This document shows, piece after piece, positions 8,318 through 17,265 of a stretch of DNA of 63,926 nt; position 1 is the first letter of the stretch, and every line of letters begins with the position of its first letter. The stretch comes from Xenorhabdus khoisanae (lineage in GTDB: Bacteria; Pseudomonadota; Gammaproteobacteria; Enterobacterales; Enterobacteriaceae). The DNA lies in NCBI RefSeq assembly GCF_001037465.1, contig NZ_LFCV01000064.1, positions 1 through 63,926 on the forward strand, given 5' to 3'. The position numbers and the translations under genes are program-made. The notes beneath the pieces are model-generated. The model worked only from the letters and a program-made list of their open reading frames with translations, ran no database searches and had not been told where the DNA came from.

Positions 8318-8974
8318 TTAATGAACGGTACTGGTTTCGTAATTAAATGAGTCGATATAGCGGTTGTACACCCCAATCAACGAACTGACACGACGTTGAA
8401 GTTCAGTCATATCACGAGGGATCATGCGAAACTCAACATTTTTTGTGTTTGTAAAATTAGAAAATCGACCAATTTCACCCTCTATGAGACTTTCCAGTTT
8501 CATTCGATAACCCAAATGCATTGAAGCTCTATCTTTGCGCTTCATATTTTCTTCATCGACCTTAAAGCCGCCATGCACCAAAATAACGTGGGAGAAATGA
8601 CGAGCTACTGCCAACCGTGATTGGGTTAAGATATCGTTCAGAGAAAGCTCAACAGACTTACCGTCCTCTGAGGCTTCAACAATAGTTGGTGGTACATAAG
8701 CCAGCGTAAAGGCCATTACATCAACAGGCGTGCGATCTGTTATAAAGCTCTCATCGGGATAGCTGCTATACAATTCATGAGCAACTGTCTCCTGCATATT
8801 GAAATACTGTCTGATAGTCATTTCAGAACGACAATCAAAACCGTTGCGACTGAGAATACCGCGTACATTGGCATCAAAATAACGAATACCTGTCTGTTCT
8901 GAAAAGGTTTTAGCCAAAGTACTTTTTCCTGTACCCTGTGCTCCTGTTAAGCCGAGTCTAAATATAGGTTTCAT
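8318..8974 (-). CDS. P-loop nucleotide kinase-like ATPase
   Basis: A 218-residue ATPase. 'GLTGAQGTGKSTLAKTF' is a Walker A motif at the very N-terminus, 'FITDRTPVDVMAFTLAY' is the AAA_28-like acceptor region, and basic residues follow. The fold class includes deoxynucleoside and nicotinamide-riboside kinases, and the DHFR, ThyA and NrdAB neighbours favour a deoxynucleotide kinase. I chose the ATG at 8972-8974, which overlaps the folA stop (ATGA), over one five codons upstream. The substrate is inferred. Confidence 0.75.
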   Translation of the reverse strand: MKPIFRLGLTGAQGTGKSTLAKTFSEQTGIRYFDANVRGILSRNGFDCRSEMTIRQYFNMQETVAHELYSSYPDESFITDRTPVDVMAFTLAYVPPTIVEASEDGKSVELSLNDILTQSRLAVARHFSHVILVHGGFKVDEENMKRKDRASMHLGYRMKLESLIEGEIGRFSNFTNTKNVEFRMIPRDMTELQRRVSSLIGVYNRYIDSFNYETSTVH

Positions 8975-9462
8975 GGTGTTTGCTTCCAATACATCACATG
9001 GTCAAAAGCAGGCTCATTTTCCAGTTCATCGTAGTAATTGAGGGTCAGACGACGAGAAAATGCGGCTTTCAACTCCTCCATTGGGAAGAATGTATCGGCA
9101 TCAATGGCATCGACTTCTATGTGGGAAATAAAAGCTCGGTCAGCAATATTAATAAACTGACGATAGATTTCAGCACCACCAATGATGTAAACCGCATGAA
9201 ATTCGGCTAATGCTTTCACCTCATTAGCATCACGGATAATTGAAAATCCGGCTGGTACACGATTAGGGTTACGTGACAGGACAAAATTAATGCGATCCTT
9301 TAATGGCTTACCCAGACTTTCAGCCGTTTTTCTTCCCATCACCACGATTTCACCAAGCGTTCTCTGCTTAAACAATTTCAGATCACGTGGGCAGTACCAC
9401 GGTAAGGTGTTGTTAATACCTATTCCGTTGTTCTTCGCTACCGCAGCAATTAATGAGATCAC
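8971..9462 (-). CDS. folA: Dihydrofolate reductase
   Basis: A 163-residue DHFR: 'MISLIAAVAKNNGIGINNTLPWYCPRDLKLFKQRTLGEIVVMGRKTAESLG' contains the LPW segment, the catalytic Asp equivalent to Asp27 of E. coli (PRDLKLF) and the MGRKT NADPH loop; 'VYIIGGAEIYRQF' is the second nucleotide-binding motif. It regenerates tetrahydrofolate oxidised by ThyA, encoded two genes upstream. It overlaps both neighbours by four bases. A plasmid or phage copy can differ from the host enzyme in antifolate sensitivity, but that cannot be judged here. Confidence 0.95.
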   Translation of the reverse strand: MISLIAAVAKNNGIGINNTLPWYCPRDLKLFKQRTLGEIVVMGRKTAESLGKPLKDRINFVLSRNPNRVPAGFSIIRDANEVKALAEFHAVYIIGGAEIYRQFINIADRAFISHIEVDAIDADTFFPMEELKAAFSRRLTLNYYDELENEPAFDHVMYWKQTP

Positions 9463-9896
9463 ATCGCACCCCTCGAAACTGTATAAACGGTAGGGCGATG
9501 TGGGTGGTTACGAAAATCGTGCTCATCCTGTCGTTCAGTACACAGGACAGCAATAATCTGACCACCGTTTTCATTTAAATGTTCTTTTACTGCTTTCATT
9601 TTAAAGCTACGACCGGATTGTTTTGGTGATGGTAAATACAGGTAGTCAAAGAATACACCGTACTCTTTAAGCCAACTTTCTGTTTGCTCCATATATTCGG
9701 CAGGGCGGTCGTCAACAATGAGAATGTCACAACCGGTACGCTGGAAGCCTTTAAGCATACGAATGGACGCGATAATTGCCTCATCACGCTCATGCCGTTC
9801 GTTATACTCAATAATGCTTCCCTCTTTCATCAGGTGAAAACGGTTAGTGTTGTCAGAAAGTACACCGTCAATGGTGCATATAACTAGGGGTTGCAT
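9459..9896 (-). CDS. HAD-like protein related to T4 Pnkp phosphatase, catalytic residues altered
   Basis: A 145-residue protein whose layout follows the 3'-phosphatase domain of T4 polynucleotide kinase: an N-terminal 'LVICTIDGVLSD', a mid-region 'GCDILIVDDRPAEYMEQTESWLKEYGV', a conserved Lys in 'FKMKAVKEHL', and a C-terminal 'IIAVLCTERQDEHDFR'. In active enzymes the first motif is DxDG and the last is xDDR. Here the nucleophilic Asp position is Thr and the DDR is CTER, so catalysis by the standard mechanism is doubtful. It sits between folA and thyA with tight spacing. Confidence 0.65.
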   Translation of the reverse strand: MQPLVICTIDGVLSDNTNRFHLMKEGSIIEYNERHERDEAIIASIRMLKGFQRTGCDILIVDDRPAEYMEQTESWLKEYGVFFDYLYLPSPKQSGRSFKMKAVKEHLNENGGQIIAVLCTERQDEHDFRNHPHRPTVYTVSRGAM

Positions 9897-9908
9897 GGTG
9901 AAATATCC

Positions 9909-11039
9909 TTATTTCGCTACAGGCACTTTGATCCACGGGTGAGATTTGTAACCGCAAATCTTGATCCCTTGCCAATTAAAATCATTCAGTTCTTTCCATG
10001 AGTCAGGGAAAACAACAATCGGGTTGTTATCCGACATGTCAGAGCGGCTTAGATAAGTGTTTACACCATCTTCGTGGTTGTTATACAGGTGAACATCAAA
10101 CCCAAAGTGGGTGAAGTTACAGGCCATGTGATCGGTAATATGAGCGAGATAGTGGGTAATAATGCTATAACCCGCAATGTTAAAAGGCATACCAACGAAA
10201 GTATCAACACTACGTTGCACCATACCTGTATTCAGTACACGACGGGGGATATTGTGATGATCAAGCCATTCATGAGTAAGGCTCGATATGAAGTCATCAT
10301 AATTTACACTATCTCTTTCCATTATTGGCTTAATCGCCAGAGCAAAGTTAGCGTATTTTGAGTCAATATCATGCTCAATGTGATTGACGCCAATGCGGAA
10401 TGCCATTACCAGACGAGTAACCGGATCAGTTTCACGGCTCCATGCACCAAACGCAAAATGGCAAGGCGGAAGTTTCATATCTTCCAGCTCACCTACGTTC
10501 CATGCTGTCATGATATTACGTCGGTTTTCAGGATCATTACGCAGATTGTCAACGATGCGTTGTAACTGGTCGATTTGACGGGTTATAGCTAAGCGTCCAT
10601 CTGTCAGAATTCCCTCAATGGCATACCCACGATCTTTAATTTGCTCATATTGTTCAGGCGTAACAACACGAGTATCACGCCATTTGCGCCACTGTTTCCC
10701 ATAAACGGGGCCGAGATCGCCATTTTCGTCAGCCCACTGATCCCAAATTGATACACCATTCTCATTGAGGAAGTGAATGTTGGTAAGCCCTTTGAAATAC
10801 CATTCCAGTTCTACCAATAATGGCTTTTGGTTAACCGTTTTACCGGAGATCATTGGAATAATGCCACCGTCCAAGTGATAAAAACTTGGAATGAAGCAAA
10901 GCCCGATTGTGCCAATACCAGTTCTGTCTGCACTGGACGAAAGGCCAAATTGAGCTATATCTGAAACGATATCACGATATGATTCATCATTGAGAACCGG
11001 GAAGTTATTCTGGCTAGTTGATTTGTTTGATTCTGTCAT
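9909..11039 (-). CDS. thyA: Thymidylate synthase with internal insertion
   Basis: A ThyA-family enzyme of 376 residues, versus 264 in E. coli. Conserved blocks: 'SIWDQWADENGDLGPVYGKQWR', the catalytic Cys in 'LEDMKLPPCHFAF', 'QRSVDTFVGMPFNIAGYSIITHYLA', and 'HLYNNHEDGV'. About 65 extra residues lie between the catalytic Cys and the 'QRSVD' dUMP-binding motif, and the N-terminus is extended. It methylates dUMP to dTMP, yielding dihydrofolate for the DHFR encoded in the same operon. Confidence 0.93.
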   Translation of the reverse strand: MTESNKSTSQNNFPVLNDESYRDIVSDIAQFGLSSSADRTGIGTIGLCFIPSFYHLDGGIIPMISGKTVNQKPLLVELEWYFKGLTNIHFLNENGVSIWDQWADENGDLGPVYGKQWRKWRDTRVVTPEQYEQIKDRGYAIEGILTDGRLAITRQIDQLQRIVDNLRNDPENRRNIMTAWNVGELEDMKLPPCHFAFGAWSRETDPVTRLVMAFRIGVNHIEHDIDSKYANFALAIKPIMERDSVNYDDFISSLTHEWLDHHNIPRRVLNTGMVQRSVDTFVGMPFNIAGYSIITHYLAHITDHMACNFTHFGFDVHLYNNHEDGVNTYLSRSDMSDNNPIVVFPDSWKELNDFNWQGIKICGYKSHPWIKVPVAK

Positions 11040-11101
11040 TTTAAATTATCACCGTACTCATTCACTTACTACATTTTATATAAGTTAGTTAAGTAGCAAA
11101 T

Positions 11102-11130
11102 AAAAAAAAGCGCACTTGTTAAGCGCGCTC
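11102..11130 (-). terminator. Rho-independent terminator after the MazG-like gene
   Basis: Read on the minus strand, AGCGC and GCGCT form a short GC stem followed by a run of T (the A-tract at 11102-11109 on the plus strand). It lies between the MazG-like gene and thyA. Confidence 0.7.
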
Positions 11131-11212
11131 AAGGATAGTATTTACTATAAAAAGTCTGTCAATAGTGGTAATTTTATTACCGATAACAGTAAATAAGGCA
11201 TAACAAATATTA

Positions 11213-11232
11213 ATAGGTATCTATTTACTTAT
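11213..11232. promoter_or_regulatory. Copy of the recurrent GGTA...TAC palindrome
   Basis: ATAGGTATCTATTTACTTAT matches the core of the nrdA-upstream palindrome (15705-15732) at 17 of 20 positions. It lies between the MazG-like gene and thyA and may be an operator or promoter element. Confidence 0.45.
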
Positions 11233-11243
11233 CAATGATTATT

Positions 11244-12068
11244 TTATAGAGAATTGCATTGCTCGATAAAAGGCATCAAATCAACTGGTGTATAACTCGG
11301 TGACTTCAATATCTTATCGTCTGAAATACGATAACCGATCACCCCATCACGAGAGAGACAGGTGCGGAATGCTAAATCTGCCGGATTGTATTTACAGTTA
11401 GCAACCTGACTTTTGCGAGTTTCTGTGTCAGCAGACCACAACTTAGACATGTTAGATTCATGAATAGCCTGAGTCAGCCCATACAGAGGTACACCACTTA
11501 AATGCAATACGTGCCGGAATACAACCAGACAATCTGAAATGTAATCTGGCAAACAAGAAATTCCCTCACATGCGGAAACTCCCTCACCAGCGTCTAAATA
11601 ATCAGCGATATCAACAAGCAAACCAGCCGTAGTAATAGCTAAATTAAAGCCTGTTTCTAAATCTCTCACAAAGCACGATCCGGTTTCAGTTGCCATTATG
11701 TTGAAAACGGTTTTTGCACCTAATTGGGAATGGTCGAGTGATAAGGCATGGCTCATTGAATTTTTTATAACAACAAGAGTACCAACCAGCACATAAACAG
11801 TGTCACCTACAGCATCAAGAATTTCCTTAGAATTACCTTCATCAAGCGCAGCTAAACCTTCTTCGGCTTCTTCACGAATCAAATTGGCACGTAAGTACAG
11901 CATTTCAGATGTTATGTCTGTTTCGTCTATCGGGTGACCAAAAACCTGATGAAACTCCTTCACCAACTCATAGAGTGGTTTAATGTGGTTGTTAATAGCA
12001 ATTGCAGTTTTATCAGTGGGTTTTAGGCTAAGTGTCGGGTTATTGATCTTCATTAAGTTATTTTCCAA
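11244..12068 (-). CDS. MazG-like all-alpha NTP pyrophosphohydrolase
   Basis: A 274-residue protein whose first half has the all-alpha NTP-pyrophosphatase signature: 'LIREEAEEGLAALDEGNSKEILDAVGDTVYVLVG', with the EExxE helix and the downstream ExxxD that bind magnesium. Family members hydrolyse nucleoside triphosphates or phage-modified dNTPs to monophosphates. The C-terminal half ('SGVPLYGLTQAIHESNMSKLW...') resembles the second helical unit of phage homologues. It belongs with the nucleotide-supply genes downstream. Confidence 0.85.
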   Translation of the reverse strand: MENNLMKINNPTLSLKPTDKTAIAINNHIKPLYELVKEFHQVFGHPIDETDITSEMLYLRANLIREEAEEGLAALDEGNSKEILDAVGDTVYVLVGTLVVIKNSMSHALSLDHSQLGAKTVFNIMATETGSCFVRDLETGFNLAITTAGLLVDIADYLDAGEGVSACEGISCLPDYISDCLVVFRHVLHLSGVPLYGLTQAIHESNMSKLWSADTETRKSQVANCKYNPADLAFRTCLSRDGVIGYRISDDKILKSPSYTPVDLMPFIEQCNSL

Positions 12069-12107
12069 TATAAGATATTTTTGTTAATTAGATATCGTTA
12101 ATAACAA

Positions 12108-12138
12108 TAAAAGAGTGACAGAGACAGTCACTCTTTTA
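12108..12138 (-). terminator. Strong hairpin terminator of nrdB
   Basis: Perfect 12-bp stem (TAAAAGAGTGAC / GTCACTCTTTTA) with a 7-base loop just beyond the nrdB stop. Both strands end in a T-rich arm, so it may work in both directions. Confidence 0.8.
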
Positions 12139-12153
12139 TGAGCGGTAGTTGGG

Positions 12154-13275
12154 TTAGATTTCAAAGCCAGCTAAAGCACCAGTACTTACTTGAGAGTCAA
12201 TCTGACCTGTTAAATAGTCAGCCTTTTCAGCCTCTTGAGGGGCAACTTGTACATTGTCAGATAACAGCCAGCTATCCATCCACGGTAGCGGATCGCTTTT
12301 CACATCATCAAAGATAGGGGTAAAGTGAATACGTTTCATAGCTACATTTGAGCGGTGCTTTACGTATTTCTTCAACATATCAGCGTTCAGACCAATCATT
12401 GATCCGTCTTTAAACAGATATTCAGCCCAAGCCATTTCCTGCTCGGCAACAGACTTCATTGTATTAATAACAAACTGGCGATTACGTTCGGCTATACGCT
12501 TCCACATATCGCCCTCACGACCGGAATACATCAGTTTGATCATTTCCTGAGTGACGTGACAGTGAAGAGCTTCGTCACGGGCAATAAACTTCATAATTTT
12601 GGCATTAGCTTCCATCACACCGCGTTCGCCAAATGCAAACGTACAAGCGAAGCTCACATAAAAGCGGATAGCCTCAAGGGTATTTACAGCTACCAATGTT
12701 TTAAACACTTGTTCATGAATTGTCTCAACGCCGTATTTGTGTTCAAATTCCTCAATACCGAGATATTCACGAGCAACAAAGAGCTTAATAAGTTTGTCGT
12801 ATTCCTCTGAAACAGATGCGGCACGAGTCAGAATCATTTCGTCTTCAACAATGCCATCAAAGATAGTGTCGGGATCATTAACCAGATTACGAATGATGTG
12901 AGTATAACTACGGCTATGAATGGTTTCAGAGAATGACCATGTTTCTATCCATGTTTCCAGCTCCGGCAATGAACAAATTGGCAGGAAAGCAATGTTTGGC
13001 GCACGACCCTGCACTGAATCCAACAGAGTTTGATATTTTAGGTTAGAGATAAAAATATGGCGTTCATGTTCCGACATAGCTTGGTAGTCAATACGATCCT
13101 TACTTACGTCCACTTCTTCTGGTCGCCAGAATAGACTTAATTGACGCTCAATTGCTTTTTCAAACAAGCGATGCTTTTGTTGATCGTAGCGAGCAACGTT
13201 TACGCTTAATCCGAAAAACATTGGCTCTTTAGTAGCATCATTCTTCTTTTGTCGGAATACGGAATAACCTGACAT
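12154..13275 (-). CDS. nrdB: Class Ia ribonucleotide reductase, beta subunit
   Basis: A 373-residue R2 protein nearly colinear with E. coli NrdB (376). 'LFWRPEEVDVSKDRIDYQAM', 'ISNLKYQTLLDSVQGR', and 'ETWSFSETIHSRSYTHIIRN' with the radical Tyr are retained. The iron ligands Asp/Glu/His appear in 'EDEMI', 'EAIRFYVSFACTFAFGE' and 'ARDEALHCHVT'. It generates the radical for NrdA and supplies dNTPs for virus-type replication. The C-terminal tail, which docks into NrdA, differs from the E. coli one. It lies directly downstream of nrdA. Confidence 0.97.
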   Translation of the reverse strand: MSGYSVFRQKKNDATKEPMFFGLSVNVARYDQQKHRLFEKAIERQLSLFWRPEEVDVSKDRIDYQAMSEHERHIFISNLKYQTLLDSVQGRAPNIAFLPICSLPELETWIETWSFSETIHSRSYTHIIRNLVNDPDTIFDGIVEDEMILTRAASVSEEYDKLIKLFVAREYLGIEEFEHKYGVETIHEQVFKTLVAVNTLEAIRFYVSFACTFAFGERGVMEANAKIMKFIARDEALHCHVTQEMIKLMYSGREGDMWKRIAERNRQFVINTMKSVAEQEMAWAEYLFKDGSMIGLNADMLKKYVKHRSNVAMKRIHFTPIFDDVKSDPLPWMDSWLLSDNVQVAPQEAEKADYLTGQIDSQVSTGALAGFEI

Positions 13276-13342
13276 ATTTTTTCCTTTAAATTTGGTGTTC
13301 TTATATTCTTAATCAATCAATTAGGTGTTCAAGACGAATAAA

Positions 13343-13364
13343 AAGGCGGGTTTTCACCCACCTT
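13343..13364 (-). terminator. Hairpin terminator between nrdA and nrdB
   Basis: AAGG-GGGT paired with ACCC-CCTT, followed on the minus strand by TTTTATT. It may only attenuate transcription, since nrdB follows immediately and has no obvious independent promoter. Confidence 0.6.
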
Positions 13365-13384
13365 AAAGTAGCAATTAGAATCGG

Positions 13385-15673
13385 TTAGATTTTGCAAGAG
13401 TCGCCACAATCGTCACCGGCTGGAGCGACTGGAGTTTCGCGCTTATCTTCTTCGCCAGAACGGTCACGGGTGTTGTGGTAATACAGTGTTTTTACTCCCA
13501 TTGAATAAGCCATTAGCAGATCACGTAATAACTCCTCCATCGGCACACGTCCGTTAGGATAAATCTCAGGGTCGTAGTTGGTATTAGCAGAGATAGACTG
13601 GTCAACGAACTTCTGCATGATCGCCACTTTGGTCAGATAACCTTTGTTTCCTCCCATTTGCCACAGGTATTCATACTGCTCTTTTAGAAGTTCATATCCC
13701 GGCACGACCATTTTCACTGCTCCTTCTTTGCTCATCTTCACAGAGACAGGGCCACGAGGCGGTTCAATACCGTTAGTGCTGTTTGTAATTTGGCTAGAAG
13801 TTTCACATGGCATCAAAGCAGATACAGTTGAGTTACGCAGGCCATAGGTTTTGATATCCTCGCGTAACGCTTCCCAATCCATTTTCAGAGGTTCAGTAAC
13901 GCCACCTGTTATCTTGTCTAATTGCTTACGATAGTGGTCGATAGGAAGCTCGCCGTTCGCATAGCGAGTATCACCAAACATAGAGCATGCACCGAACTCT
14001 TTCGCCAGACGGTTAGATGCTTTTAACAAGTAATATTGGAAAACCTCAAAAGTGTCATGAACAAACTGATCCCCCGCAGAATCAGAATACTTAAATCCAT
14101 TCTTCGCCAAGTAATAAGCAAAATTGGTCACCCCCACACCTAAGCTACGGCGACCTTTTGTAGAACGTTCTGCCGCTTTCAATGGATAGTTTTGATAATC
14201 CAGTAACACATCAAGAGCCGCGACCAATAGATAGGAAAGATGTTCAAGCTCATCGAGGTTATCAATTGCACCCAAGTTGAATGCAGACAGAGTACACAGG
14301 GAAATTTCACCATTAGGATCGTCCGCATATTGCAATGGCTTTGTAGGCAAGGCTATTTCCATACAAAGATTGGATTGGTGAATAGGTGCAAGAACAGGAT
14401 TAAATGCACCATGCGTGTTCATGTGATCTACGTTAGCAATGTACACACGACCAGTAGAGGCGCGTTCTTGCATCAAGGATGAGAAAAGCTCAACAGCTGG
14501 AACGGAAATTTTCTGAATATTTTCATCTGATTCTGCCGATTCATACAAACGGGAAAATTTAGCTTGGTCAGCAAAAAATGCTTCATAAAGACCGGGCACA
14601 TCGTTAGGGCTAATCAGTGAAATGTTTTTACCGTCAATCAGGCGCTTGTATATATAACCGTTGATCATTACGCCATAATCCATGTGACGAACACGGTTTT
14701 CTTCAACGCCTCTGTTGTTCTTTAACACTAACAAGCTTTGGGATTCTTTATGCCACAGTGGATAAAATGCCGTTGCTGCTCCACCTCGAACGCCCCCCTG
14801 AGAACAGGATTTCACCGCAGCTTGGAAATATTTAAGAAACGGAATTACCCCCGTGTGGTTCGCTTCACCACCACGAATTTCGCTACCAAGAGCACGAATA
14901 GCACCGAAACCAAGACCAATACCGGCACGTTGAGAGATATAACTAACGATAGCGGCTGCGGTTGCGTTAATTGACGACAGGGAATCACCTGCTTCCATAA
15001 CCACGCAAGAACTGAATTGACGGGTTGGAGTACGCAAACCTGCCATGATCGGAGTAGGTAAAGACAGTTTGAAAGTTGAAGTAGCATCATAGAAGTCTTT
15101 TACCATTTGCAGACGGGTATCTTTCTTCCAGTTTTGAAAAAAACACATAGCCGATAACATGTAGACATGCTGCGGAGCTTCATAAAGCTGACCAGTAACG
15201 CGATTCTGAACTAAATATTTTCCCCGTAGCTGAACAGTTGCGGCATAACCAAACAACTCATCACGATCAGGCTCAAGGTATTCACCAAGTTCTGTAATTT
15301 CTTTTTCAGTGTATTTTGTCAGTAAATCTTTATCGTATTTATTAATGGCAACGATTCGCTGAATGTGTTCAAACAGGTCAGGATATTCATAGCCACCAAA
15401 AGCTTCCTTGCGAATTAGGCCAATGTTAAGGCGAGCAGCTACTTTGCTGTAATTAGGGGAATCAACTGATATTAAGTCAGCAGCAGCTTTTACCATAAGG
15501 GAATGAATATCAGTAGTTTTAACTCCATTCTGTGCGCCTATATGCACTTTCATAGCAATAGCAGATGCACTTACACCATCAATACCTTGTGTACCATACA
15601 TAGCAACACGATTGAATTTTTCAGTATCGAACGGTACTTGCGATCCGTCACGTTTAGTAACTACTAAGGTCAT
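13385..15673 (-). CDS. nrdA: Class Ia ribonucleotide reductase, alpha subunit
   Basis: A 762-residue R1 protein. An ATP-cone-like N-terminus ('MTLVVTKRDGSQVPFDTEKFNRVAMYG') should bind the activity effector. 'FSSCVVMEAGDSLSSI' and 'SLCTLSAFNLGAIDN' carry the active-site cysteines and 'LCMEIALPTKP' the thiyl-radical Cys. The Tyr relay is in 'MGVKTLYYHNTRD', and the C-terminal 'CGDSC' is the redox pair re-reduced by thioredoxin or glutaredoxin. I prefer the ATG at 15671-15673, preceded by GGA at suitable spacing, over one four codons upstream. Confidence 0.97.
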   Translation of the reverse strand: MTLVVTKRDGSQVPFDTEKFNRVAMYGTQGIDGVSASAIAMKVHIGAQNGVKTTDIHSLMVKAAADLISVDSPNYSKVAARLNIGLIRKEAFGGYEYPDLFEHIQRIVAINKYDKDLLTKYTEKEITELGEYLEPDRDELFGYAATVQLRGKYLVQNRVTGQLYEAPQHVYMLSAMCFFQNWKKDTRLQMVKDFYDATSTFKLSLPTPIMAGLRTPTRQFSSCVVMEAGDSLSSINATAAAIVSYISQRAGIGLGFGAIRALGSEIRGGEANHTGVIPFLKYFQAAVKSCSQGGVRGGAATAFYPLWHKESQSLLVLKNNRGVEENRVRHMDYGVMINGYIYKRLIDGKNISLISPNDVPGLYEAFFADQAKFSRLYESAESDENIQKISVPAVELFSSLMQERASTGRVYIANVDHMNTHGAFNPVLAPIHQSNLCMEIALPTKPLQYADDPNGEISLCTLSAFNLGAIDNLDELEHLSYLLVAALDVLLDYQNYPLKAAERSTKGRRSLGVGVTNFAYYLAKNGFKYSDSAGDQFVHDTFEVFQYYLLKASNRLAKEFGACSMFGDTRYANGELPIDHYRKQLDKITGGVTEPLKMDWEALREDIKTYGLRNSTVSALMPCETSSQITNSTNGIEPPRGPVSVKMSKEGAVKMVVPGYELLKEQYEYLWQMGGNKGYLTKVAIMQKFVDQSISANTNYDPEIYPNGRVPMEELLRDLLMAYSMGVKTLYYHNTRDRSGEEDKRETPVAPAGDDCGDSCKI

Positions 15674-15704
15674 ACATATTTCCATTAATTTGATAAATTT
15701 TAAA

Positions 15705-15763
15705 GATAATAGGTAAGTATTTACCTATTATCAACCACACAAAAACTATATATTGTGTGGTTG
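15705..15763. promoter_or_regulatory. Two adjacent palindromes in the nrdA promoter region
   Basis: First, a 28-bp palindrome at 15705-15732 with 12-bp arms (GATAATAGGTAA / TTACCTATTATC) around GTAT. Second, an 11-bp inverted repeat at 15732-15763 (CAACCACACAA / TTGTGTGGTTG). The first begins about 30 bp upstream of the nrdA start. Neither is followed by a proper T-run in the direction of nrdA, so I read them as operators; the second could also act as a ruvC terminator. Confidence 0.5.
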
Positions 15764-15792
15764 ATTTTTAAGTAACCAATATATTGGGCTAG

Positions 15793-16365
15793 CTAGATAA
15801 GAGAGGATAGAACGGAGGCTACTTGGCGATACTGATCGGTTTGCATACCGGTATGAATTGCAGCAATGGCATCCGCTAAATGCTCATTTTTATTGACCAG
15901 CTTAACTTCGCCTTTTTCTTTACGAGTTAACCACGGGGCTTCTGGGTGCTTTTGAGTCGCCCATGCGATTATTTCTTCTTTGGTCGTTGTCTTTTTGCCG
16001 GCAACAAACTTTTTGATTTCGATAGGTGTAACCTGAATCAGTGGCTTATCAATACAAGCCAGAACACCAATACAAATGCCGTATGACGTTTGTGCTCGAC
16101 TTGACTGGCTGCCAACAGGTAACTCACAGAATATTAACTGAGCCTGCTCAATAATGGGTTTCGCCTTTTTCCAAATCTCCGACGCTCGGCGGAGATCGTC
16201 ACTGTTCACCCGAACAGATTTTTTAGTATCGCCTGATTCTGTTTGCGTCAGCTCCATGCGTTCAATTTTCACAACCGTATTATTTCTGATATCCAACTCT
16301 CCAGAAACAATGCCAAAATTGGAAAGAGAAGGGTCGATACCAACTACTTTGATAATTTTATTCAC
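15793..16365 (-). CDS. ruvC: RuvC-like Holliday-junction resolvase
   Basis: A 190-residue RNase-H-fold nuclease. 'VVGIDPSLSNFGIV' holds the first catalytic Asp, 'IFCELPVGSQSSRAQTSYG' the Glu and the SQSS phage-type motif, and 'NKNEHLADAIAAIHTG' the C-terminal acidic residues. It resembles phage RuvC-like resolvases more than the host RuvABC enzyme. It should resolve recombination intermediates made by the RecA/UvsX and SbcCD-like proteins encoded nearby. Confidence 0.88.
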   Translation of the reverse strand: MNKIIKVVGIDPSLSNFGIVSGELDIRNNTVVKIERMELTQTESGDTKKSVRVNSDDLRRASEIWKKAKPIIEQAQLIFCELPVGSQSSRAQTSYGICIGVLACIDKPLIQVTPIEIKKFVAGKKTTTKEEIIAWATQKHPEAPWLTRKEKGEVKLVNKNEHLADAIAAIHTGMQTDQYRQVASVLSSLI

Positions 16366-16386
16366 TATGTTACCTGTATTTTTTAA

Positions 16387-17265
16387 CTAAAAAGAGCCAA
16401 ATTCAAACGCTCTACCGTTAACAGCAATACTCACAATTCCGTCATCAATGCTTATTTCTGATACCTTAGCTATTTCGATTTTTGTAGTTTCAGGTGATTT
16501 TGTGACTGAACTAAATGAACTAAATTTTTCAGAATTAAATTGTTCTGACAAAGTGTAGTTTCGTGACAAAGCAGCAATTGCGTTTAGATCCTGAGTGAGT
16601 TTAGAACAATCATGCTTTACCTCTACTTTAAACACGAAGTCACCACACGTTACCCCGTAAATATTGTCTGTATGGCTTGTACATCGTTTTTTTGAAACTG
16701 ATAGCCCACTGGTATCACCAGACTCAAAAAAGTTTCTCTTGAGTGTTTCTGTGAGTTTTTCAATAGCAGCGTGATAGTGAGTTGCCATACGTAGTGTTGC
16801 GTTTAAATCAACGTGATTGATCTCCTCAATCAAAACACGTCGGTTTTCTTGAATATCTTTGCCGTCGCAGTCAGTCAGGATCGGCATGATGATATATTCG
16901 CTTTTTCCATCAAGCACCGTGTTAACACGGTGGAAATGAACCATTAAAGGTTCTTTCCCCTCTAACATTTTCATCGACAACCAACTATCAATTTTTTCAA
17001 TAGCTGCGGACGACATAACTTTTTGCAGTAACGGCTTGGACGTACGCCATTTGTCAGGAGTAATAGCAAAACTGCCTGTGGCGTCTGATTTTTCAAACTC
17101 CATTCCAGACTCAGCTACACATAAATTTTCATCAATTGAATGAGAGTAAGCTAAAACCGGAATCCCTTTCACGTTCATTAAGTTGTAGACTCGGCTTAGA
17201 TTGATTGCATCAGAAACAGCTATCGCCGAAGCAATAGCAGATTCAAGAGGTAACTTAGTTGACAT
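16387..17265 (-). CDS. Hypothetical 292-residue protein between sbcC and ruvC
   Basis: A soluble protein without a recognised motif (MSTKLPLESAIASAIAVSDAINLSRVYNLMNV...). It has mixed alpha/beta character and a small Cys/His-rich patch ('SKKRCTSHTDNIYGVTCGDF'). Its start overlaps the 3' end of the SbcC-like gene by 11 bases, so it is translationally coupled to the SbcCD nuclease operon. A recombination-related role is inferred only from position. Confidence 0.65.
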   Translation of the reverse strand: MSTKLPLESAIASAIAVSDAINLSRVYNLMNVKGIPVLAYSHSIDENLCVAESGMEFEKSDATGSFAITPDKWRTSKPLLQKVMSSAAIEKIDSWLSMKMLEGKEPLMVHFHRVNTVLDGKSEYIIMPILTDCDGKDIQENRRVLIEEINHVDLNATLRMATHYHAAIEKLTETLKRNFFESGDTSGLSVSKKRCTSHTDNIYGVTCGDFVFKVEVKHDCSKLTQDLNAIAALSRNYTLSEQFNSEKFSSFSSVTKSPETTKIEIAKVSEISIDDGIVSIAVNGRAFEFGSF

